This document shows positions 56,041 to 64,000 of a DNA stretch of 64,000 bases, in pieces. Location: positions 72,097,188 to 72,161,187 of the forward strand of contig CM055278.1 of the NCBI GenBank assembly GCA_029237695.1, given 5' to 3'. Under the pieces are notes generated by a model. It did not search any database, was not told the origin of the DNA, and saw only the letters and a list, made by a program, of their open reading frames with translations. This stretch comes from Conchocele bisecta (Eukaryota; Mollusca; Bivalvia; Lucinida; Thyasiridae). Numbering within the stretch: position 1 is the first letter of the stretch; the number at the start of each line of letters is the position of its first letter. A program made the position numbers and the translations under genes.

Positions 56041-57432
56041 GGTGGACGATTTTCTATACCGACCCTGTAAGTTACACCAGTGTGTCTAGAAAAATAGGTT
56101 TATGAATATTTCTTGACTTTGGGAGGCTTAACTAGGTGTATTTTTTAGAGTATTTCATAATTCTACGAAACTGAATGTTAGCTCCAGTTGATTTTGACAT
56201 CTTGGACAATGATGCCTGCTATGCTGTCTCGCCGGTACGGTTTCGTGTCAGAATTTAAGGTATTTTTCGGGCATTTGTAGCGAAAATTTGAGCTGGTTAT
56301 GACCCCGCTTTGAAATCATTTTCAGAAAATTGTGTGGTGTTACAAGTGATAGAACAAGACATAACAAAGTATCTGTGCCTCATATTTTCATGAAAATAAT
56401 TCCGATAAATTCAGTCGTGTTGAAACTTTTGGCCAAAAATAGGTGGGTGGGGTAACTTTGTAAAAAATTAATTGAACACATCTGATGCGGTTACTGAATT
56501 TTTATTGTGGCGCGCGATTTGTACTTCATTTGCGAGTATTTTTCAATACTTGTCGCAAGAGCCTCCTTAACTGATTGTGAGAGGCAGTGATTTTTATAAG
56601 TCACCCGCCGCCCTCAGAAAAGCAGTAAATTTTGGCTATTTTCAACCGTCCCGTGATGCCTTAAGGGAAAAGTCTGATATTTCAAGGTGTCATATTTCAC
56701 CTCTAACCAGTATTGTTTGACAGAAGAACATGTCCCAAGATAACATCCAGCAGTTTTAGCTTACTGCACTCAAATATGCAGTGTTCAGCAGGGCTGGAGG
56801 TAAGCATGGTATTTTGCTGTCGATACACCGAAATGAAACTTCGCGTTTCGCCATTTTGGGGGTGGGCGATATCCGCGCCCCATTTCGACATCAGCTTTCA
56901 TTTTGTACATTTTTCTTTGTTTGCGTTTTACGTAAAATTGCTGAAATTAGCAATAAAGAGCGAGACGAGCCGTTTCAGGGAAAAACTATTTCCCCTTAAG
57001 GTCTCACGGGACAGTGGGCAGCTAGCTTTAAAAAGGGGGTGGACGATTTTCTATATACTTCACTGCCGACCCTGTAAGTTACACCAGTGTGTCTAGACAA
57101 ATAGGTTTATGAATATTTCTTGACTTTGGGAGGCTTCACTAGGTGTATTTTTTAGAGTATTTCATAATTCTACGAAACTGAATGTTAGCTCCAGTTGATT
57201 TTGACATCTTGGACAATGTCGCCTGCTATGCTGTCTCGCCGGTACGGTTTCGTGTCAGAATTTAAGGTATTTTTCGGGCATTTGTAGCGAAAATTTGAGC
57301 TGGTTATGACCCCGCTTTGAAATCATTTTCAGAAAATGGTGTGGTGTTACAAGTGATAGAACAAGACATAACAAAGTATCTGTGCCTCATATTTTCATGA
57401 AAATAATTCCGATAAATTCAGTCGTGTTGAAA
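56004..57432 (+). repeat. Tandem duplication of about 997 bp, second copy cut by the gap
   Basis: The block from GTCTCACGGGACAGTGGGCA at 56004 recurs at 57001 and is near-identical to the N run. The second copy carries a 14-base insertion (TATACTTCACTGCC region) near 57055. No gene is recognised in the unit. Confidence 0.9.
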
Positions 57433-57932
57433 NNNNNNNNNNNNNNNNNNNNNNNNNNNNNNNNNNNNNNNNNNNNNNNNNNNNNNNNNNNNNNNNNNNN
57501 NNNNNNNNNNNNNNNNNNNNNNNNNNNNNNNNNNNNNNNNNNNNNNNNNNNNNNNNNNNNNNNNNNNNNNNNNNNNNNNNNNNNNNNNNNNNNNNNNNNN
57601 NNNNNNNNNNNNNNNNNNNNNNNNNNNNNNNNNNNNNNNNNNNNNNNNNNNNNNNNNNNNNNNNNNNNNNNNNNNNNNNNNNNNNNNNNNNNNNNNNNNN
57701 NNNNNNNNNNNNNNNNNNNNNNNNNNNNNNNNNNNNNNNNNNNNNNNNNNNNNNNNNNNNNNNNNNNNNNNNNNNNNNNNNNNNNNNNNNNNNNNNNNNN
57801 NNNNNNNNNNNNNNNNNNNNNNNNNNNNNNNNNNNNNNNNNNNNNNNNNNNNNNNNNNNNNNNNNNNNNNNNNNNNNNNNNNNNNNNNNNNNNNNNNNNN
57901 NNNNNNNNNNNNNNNNNNNNNNNNNNNNNNNN
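57433..57932. other. Assembly gap, 500 N
   Basis: Exactly 500 N, probably a placeholder length. It interrupts the second copy of a tandem duplication, so the true array may be longer. Confidence 0.99.
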
Positions 57933-58085
57933 ATCTGCACTGCTCGTCATGTCATCAATGGAAATCCGTCGTGCGCCTAACAAGCAATATATATCGGTAT
58001 CAGGCTCATTGAGTGTGCTATTTTATCAGGAGCTACACTGGTCACAATTCCCATAAGCCCATTTTATCGAGTCACAACCACATAT
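57933..58085. repeat. Family C element, left end lost in the gap
   Basis: ATCTGCACTGCTCGTCATGT ... GAGCTACACTGGTCACAATTC ... GAGTCACAACCACATA. Confidence 0.8.
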
Positions 58086-58142
58086 ATTTATGTTATGGCA
58101 CAGTGAATATCACGAGCTTCCAAATACGAATATAACTTGTAC

Positions 58143-58244
58143 TGTATCAAGGTGTATGATGACGTGGTACTGACTACAACAACAAGTACTGAAATTTCCA
58201 GAATCCATCTGAAAAAGTACGTATTATTTTATAGTGTACTTATT
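58143..58244. repeat. Left arm of a family H element
   Basis: CAAGGTGTATGATGACGTGG through GTACGTATTATTTTATAGTG, stopping at CTTATT. The complementary remainder of a family H element starts with CTTATT at 63647. Confidence 0.75.
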
Positions 58245-58636
58245 TTTAAAAAAAAAAATTATTAAATGTTTTTTATTCTCTTTGCTACATGTACATGTAC
58301 AAACACAATATATAAAAACAGTTCAATGAAAAAAAGTACATTTATTTATAATTCAGTTCATACGCATGGCTAAATTTCAATGAACAGTCTGAATAATAAC
58401 GTATTGATGCTTGTCTACATGTAACATTGAGTTTTTTAAATAAATAATAGGGTTTTTATAAGGCGTTTGGGCAATGAGACTGTTATCGGTCTTGTATTTT
58501 TATGAACAAATAAAATAAAAAATACGTGAGAAAACAGGTTATCAAAATTTTATATCAAACATAAAATATAGGAATGGACGTTTATTAAATGTTTTGTACT
58601 GACATAGTTATATCGATACACATAGCAGGTGAATGT

Positions 58637-61600
58637 TTACGTATTAATTTCCATAAAGTCACTCCATTCTGAATGGAAAATATCTAGTTTATTCTTGATA
58701 GTGGCAATAGTCTCTTCTATTATTATTGTTTGCTTCAGATATATTTTAAAACGGCCTATCGATGGTTGCGTTTCATCATATTTGCACTTAAAAATAAAAT
58801 ATTTTGCTAGAAGAATTAAAAAGCTGATAAGCATTGTTTTATTTTTGCAGTCAACCCTCACGTTACAAAATGATATGTTTTCATATGTTAAATTACTATT
58901 GTAGTCTAACCTACTTGTTTGCAATAGCAGGTTGATATCCGACCAAAAAGGTTGTATGACGTTGCATTCCCAAAACATATGCTTATTAGAATCCACATGC
59001 ATATGACAGAATTCACATAAGCTAGATGGTTTTAATTTGCATTTGAATAGAAAGGCATTGTTTGGAATTAGTCTCATCAAATATTTGTACTGAAATGCTC
59101 TAAGTTTTGTACTTATTGTGCTTTTACATGAAAATGAAAAAATGTATTTCCATTCTGTATCTTGTTTATTTAGTTCGTTTTCCCATTTGATTATATGTTT
59201 TTGTTGTGCTAATCTTGATTTTCTAATCTGTATATTATATACTAATTTATTTATATGCTTCGATGACAAACATAAATTTATTGCATATTTGGGTGTTTCA
59301 TTAGTCAATGGCTCGGTTTTCATTCTAGTTTCCATTCGGTTTTAATTTTACTTAATAATTTGTAATATTTCAAAAAATCTCCAGTATTTATGTTATATAT
59401 ATTTTTCATATCGTCGAAGCTATAAAAGTATTTTATTCTAAAATCATATATGTGTTTTAAATACATAATACCTTTATCATACCATTCTTTACAGAATATC
59501 GTTATATTTCTTTCATTGTTTATGTTTGAGTTATGCCACAACATTTCATAGGATATGTTAACACATGAATGATTAAAATTGACTTTGCACCAAGATGTTA
59601 GTATATTGTTTAGGAACGTATATTGTTTTACAAGATGTTTGGTGTCATTTGAATTTAGATTGCTTTTAAATAGTATATAACCACCATATTTATTTAGTTC
59701 CTTATTGTATGCAAGTTTTAACTGACTCTGTTTACCCTTTAAACGTTTTATCCATGAACAATTAAGTGAATTGATAAATGCATGGATATTAATCATTTTC
59801 AATCCACAATTTTCATAGCTTTGAATTATAGTTATTCGTGCTATTTTATCGGGTTTACCGTCCCAGAGAAAGTTATACATCAAATCATTGATGTGTTTGA
59901 TTGTTTCTTCAGCGGGATTCTCAAGCACTGTTAATGGGTATATTAATTTAGGTAACGCGAAGGTCTTTAAAACAGTTATTTTGCCAATTAATGTCAAGTT
60001 ACATTTTTTCCAGTTTATTAAACAGTTTTGAAATGATTTAATTGTTGGTATTAAGTTTAATTCATGTAGCCGTGTTTTGTTGTTTGTGAATATTATTCCA
60101 AGGGTTGATGCATGGTTACACAATGGATTTGGGTTATGTCTAAGCCTCCCGATATTTAGTGCTGTGCATTTTCACTTATTTAGTTTTAGACCAGATATTA
60201 GTGCGAAAGTGTCTAGTGTATGTATTAGTTCCTTAAATGATATTTCCGATCCATCCAGCGTAAAGCTTACATCGTCTGCAAATAATGTTTGTTTTATTTC
60301 ACTTTCACCTAAAAATAAACCTTTAATCTCTACATTTGCGTTTATTTGTCTAGATAAAAGTTCTATGCAAATAATAAAAATATATGCTGATAGCGGACAA
60401 CCTTGTCCGACACCTTTTTTAATACTGAAAAACTTTGATAGATTACCATTATTCGAAACACAACTGTTTGCATCTTTATAGAATAGAGATATCCATTGTA
60501 TTAGTGAAATACCAAAGTTAAGATTGTTGAGACACTTCCTTATAAATCTATGGTCTAAGCTGTTAAACGCTTTCTGGAAATCTGCAAAAAATATTAGACC
60601 TGGTGTATTGTTTTCATTTGCTTCATTTATTAGTTCCATAAGTGTTTTTACATTTTCTGCTATATATCGACCTTATATAAAACCAGTTTGATTCATGTTT
60701 ATTATTGTTTATAATTTTATAGTCTACATTTAATAGCGAAATTGGCTTCCAATTATCGATTGAAAGTGTGTTTTTATCTTGTTTTGGTCCTTGTTTTTGC
60801 AATTCAGTTAGAGATCCATTTTCGTATGAGTAATTAATCGATTTTATGTAGTGCTTTTTTATGTCATTCCAGTATAGCTTTGTAAAATTCGGCAGTAAAC
60901 CATCTGATCCTGGGCTTTTCATCTTTTTCATTTCCTTTATTGCTGTTACATATTCATATTCATTAATGTAACCCTCACACGGCTGTTTTTCGTTTTCGTT
61001 TAGTTTGTGGTCAATGACGTTGAAAACTGTGTCGTTAGTGTGATTTATAGTATTATATTCTTCATAAATATGCATATAATAGTGTTGTACATGGTTTAGA
61101 AAATCAGTTTGGTTATTTTTCAGTGTCCCATTTATAATTAGTTGTTTAATTGTTTTTGCTTCACTTCTTTTCTTTTCCAAGTTTGTAAAATATTTAGTAT
61201 TTTTTTCTGACCCTTCAACCCATTCAACCTTTGATATTAATAGTATGCCTTTAATCTTCTCGTTAATGATTTCACTAAGTTTATTTTTTTCGACATTTAA
61301 TTCGTCTAATATATCTGGATTATTTGGGGCATTTGCTAAGTTTTGTTCTAAATTTTTTATATTAAGTTCTATTTCTTGTTCATTTGCTCTATCTTTCTTC
61401 TTCACCATACTTGTATATTGTATTGATTCATTTCTTACAGTTCCTTTTATTAGTTCCCACATAGTATTTGGGTTACAACCTACATTTTGATTTATTATTT
61501 CCTGAATTTAATGTTTTATTTTTTGTTTGTATTCTTCTTGTAGCAAAATACTGTTATTTAGCTTAAAATATCCTGGTCCTCTTATTAGTTCGCATAAATT

Positions 61601-62309
61601 TAACTTTAGCAATACTGCTGAATGGTCAGACAAAAACCCAGGTAAGATATCACAATGTGTTACTGCATTTAGTAAATTAACTGATATACGAAAGTAGTCC
61701 AGTCTGCAGAATATTGGTGGTCTATGATTAGAATGCCAAGTAAAACGTTTGTGGTCTGGATGTATGAGTCTGTATATGTCATACAATTCATTTTCACTGA
61801 TAATATCATTTATTTTTGTTTAATATCTTTTATTTGTATCTCTTCTGCCATTTATCTTATCTAAATTGAAATCGATGACGTTGTTAAAATCGCCTCCCAA
61901 TATTAGAGATTCGCTATTATTCTCAATCACTAAATGTTCCAATTTAGTAAAAAAATTATATATCTTCAATATTAGGTCCATAAATGTTTATTAATGTTAG
62001 TGTTGTACTGGCTATACATATTTTTAGCAATTGCAGTCGTCCTGGAATTATATCTTTATATTCTATAATATTATATAAAGAGTTTAAATTGAGTAGAATT
62101 CCGATTCCTATACTATTTGAGCTGTTACCAGAAAGAAATATTTCATTATCCCATTCGTTTTTCCATTGGTCTATACATTCATGTGTACAATGAAGCTCTT
62201 GTAGAAAGCAGACAGCAAAACCATTTTTTTTCAACCACGAAAATAGTTTTGTGCGTTTGGTTTTGTTCCCAAGTCCGTTTACATTGAAGCTACAGAATTT
62301 CGAGTCCAT
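58637..62309 (-). mobile_element. LINE, L1/Tx1-like, nearly complete ORF2 with several breaks
   Basis: Pieces in order on the minus strand: endonuclease 62309-61508 (FNVNGL, LQELH, NIYGPN, GGDFN, LSDHSAVLL); linker 61462-60623 ending in NWKPISLLNVDYK; reverse transcriptase 60639-60172 (FFADFQKAFNSLDH, GVGQGCPLSAYIF, catalytic FADDVSF); thumb and C-terminal region 60123-58637 with the CEFCHMHVDSNKHMFWEC cysteine motif. The total of about 1220 codons matches a full-length L1-type ORF2. Frame breaks or stops near 61950, 61820, 61500, 60690, 60140 and 59330 make it inactive. A separate ORF1 is not recognised upstream. Confidence 0.9.
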
Positions 62310-63440
62310 TGGTTATGGTGTTTTTATATTTTTTATTATTTTCACAAACTACATGGCATTCATACCTACCACATGTAGTATATTCACGTCCATTGAATAG
62401 GGGTCTTTTCCATGAGGTATCATATGTAGGATTGTTAGCTTTATCTTTATATCGGCGGGGATATGATATCTAGGGAAGAGGTCGGTACGGTGAGAGTGTA
62501 GTAATATTTTAAATAGTTTCATTTGGATTGAGGAAAATTAATATTTTACTGACAACTTCCAAATTCAATATAGTTGTCTTTCATTAACGATAATTGTGTG
62601 ATGTCAATGTTTTGGACCATAATACGAAAGCTGACTGCGTGTTCCTCAATCAGGCTACACGGATGCGCATACTGATTGGGGCCCACATTGTCTGTCTACA
62701 CTATATATGTTCTCAAAAATGTATATTAGGGTTGTGACACGCGACTCGTATGTTACATGTATCTAAAGCGTTGGAGAAATAATAATAATCCATATTTAAC
62801 ATTCATAATGGTTGGGTGATCGTTCAGCTGTAAGGATAATTTGTGTATGACACAAATGTAAAAATAACGCAGTATCAGGAGGGTAGTGTAGAACCATATC
62901 TGACTGCACTATTATCTCTGACATTTGAAAATAAACTTGGATTTCTACGCTTAGTAAAAATAAAATAAAAAAATGTGTCTATCTGGCAGTGTAGAGCTCA
63001 CTCACGATATTCACTCAGTTGCGGCTTACCTTGAGTGTCGACAGTTTTATAATTAATACAATATCTGGTACATGATTCAAGTAACAATATGAATTGAAAG
63101 TTGAGTTTCCAATTCCAAATTAATATAAAATTAATGAGTCAAGCAGAATTGGATTTCGATCTAAGTGCACGGTTGAGATTCGAAGACACACCGAGCTTGT
63201 CAAAACAAATCCATGACTTTTATTATAATTATGAACGGAAGATGTTTAAACAAACGTATAAGTATTTTTTGTTTATACCGCAGATACATTTCTAGTGTTT
63301 TGATTGGACAGCTTGATGGGCAATATGAGCCCATATTGCTCGTCAAGCCAGTCAATATGGCTCGAATAAACAAGAAATGCGTCTGTCGAACGCGGATGCC
63401 ACCTGCAGCATATTTGAGAAACTGTGACAAAGTGGTTAAC
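62310..63440. other. Unassigned, possibly LINE 5' region
   Basis: No ORF1 domain recognised. A family C-like interior piece lies at 62625-62720. Confidence 0.35.
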
Positions 63441-63515
63441 CGAAAAGTGTGACGGACGGACGGACAAACGGACAGACGGAAGGACGGACAGACGGATGGA
63501 CGGACAGGCGGACGG
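63440..63515. repeat. (GACG)n-type simple repeat
   Basis: GACGGACGGACGGACAAACG and similar, about 18 imperfect 4-base units. Confidence 0.9.
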
Positions 63516-63646
63516 TCCAAACACTATATGCCACCCGTTTCTTCGAAACCCGGTGGCATAAAAAATTGCGGCAGGTCTAGGCTGAGTCGAAAATGAAAAC
63601 AATTGGAAATCACCCCCTATACACAGTCATATGGATTGGTAATGAC

Positions 63647-63903
63647 CTTATTACGTAACGGATGTTGATGAAATATGGCGCATCAAACGCACATGCATTG
63701 TTAAGCTGCATTTGGTGGTCTCTGTGTTTTCGCCCAAACTTCTGTGTGCCAAACTCCCTGGACCACCAAATGCAGCTCATGAAAACGCGTTTGCTGCGCC
63801 ATATTTCATCAAAATCTGTTGAATCTTCAGGAAAATATCAAATAATACTTACTTTGGAGTGGGCGACGTTGTTGTTGTTGTAACCACGTGATCATGCACA
63901 TTG
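63647..63903. repeat. Family H element lacking its left arm
   Basis: CTTATTACGTAACGGATGTT ... ATATGGCGCATCAAACGC ... right end TTGTAACCACGTGATCATGC. The missing left arm is the piece found at 58143-58244. Confidence 0.85.
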
Positions 63904-64000
63904 TGTACGATATTACGGTTATACATACTATGGTAGCTTACAAGGGGCATGCGCGTTTTTGTGATCTGACTCCCGCGACATAACATCTCGTTCCCACAAG

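Noticed and set aside
57382..58056. Frames of 180-224 codons across the N run
   Set aside because: Artefact of reading N as open codons.
48249..64000. Search for the upstream cyclase exons (membrane helix, ectodomain)
   Set aside because: No minus-strand segment with matching motif and splice borders was found by eye; diverged ectodomain exons could still be hidden.

Overview
Eukaryotic, AT-rich, intron-dominated DNA from an invertebrate animal. The dense crowd of short foldback transposons, the frequent TACATGTA-type words, the LINE types and a bivalve-style miniature LTR element suggest a mollusc, probably a bivalve. This is inference: nothing here fixes the species, and a 500-N assembly gap lies at 57433-57932.

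One host gene is recognisable, on the minus strand: a receptor-type (membrane) guanylate cyclase. Ten exons between 48248 and 4962 (48171-48248, 47640-47744, 39496-39567, 38206-38362, 26304-26453, 16859-17030, 13446-13586, 12236-12428, 10611-10785, 4962-5060) have canonical AG/GT borders. They join in one continuous frame of 1342 coding bases (447 residues). In order they encode a kinase-homology domain, a coiled-coil dimerisation segment and the cyclase catalytic domain, with both metal-binding aspartates and the Glu/Cys pair that selects GTP. The signal peptide, extracellular domain, membrane helix and first part of the kinase-like domain were not found, nor was the 3' end after the catalytic core. 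They must lie in unrecognised exons or outside the window. The 43 kb between the first and last exon seen is about 97% intron.

The introns are built almost entirely of mobile elements. I grouped recurring sequences by eye into lettered families: A, TA-flanked pogo/Tigger-like hairpins; B, foldbacks ending in a GCCTGCGTTAATCTTGCC-type terminus; C, inverted-terminal elements starting GTGGCTGTGACTGGAGAAAT; D, ending CACTAAACTTCGTACGACT; E, ending GTTTCACGAAACCTGCCC; F, TTAA-flanked elements, two of which carry an open reading frame; G, H, I, J, K, L, M, N and Q are further dispersed families. Many are near-perfect palindromes with arms of 30-60 bp, and some are nested. Two LINE fragments lie on the minus strand: a jockey/CR1-group element at 42905-44823 inside intron 2, and a nearly full-length L1/Tx1-like ORF2 at 58637-62309.

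The most notable items are: a complete miniature LTR retrotransposon (TRIM) at 27676-28051, whose longer LTR contains a tRNA-Lys-like Pol III promoter block and whose primer-binding site also matches tRNA-Lys; decayed duplicate copies of cyclase exons 6 and 7 inside intron 5; a minisatellite that appears to have grown out of the exon 2 splice donor; TTAA-flanked miniature transposons carrying a captured small coding segment; and a 76-bp tandem repeat open in all three frames of one strand.
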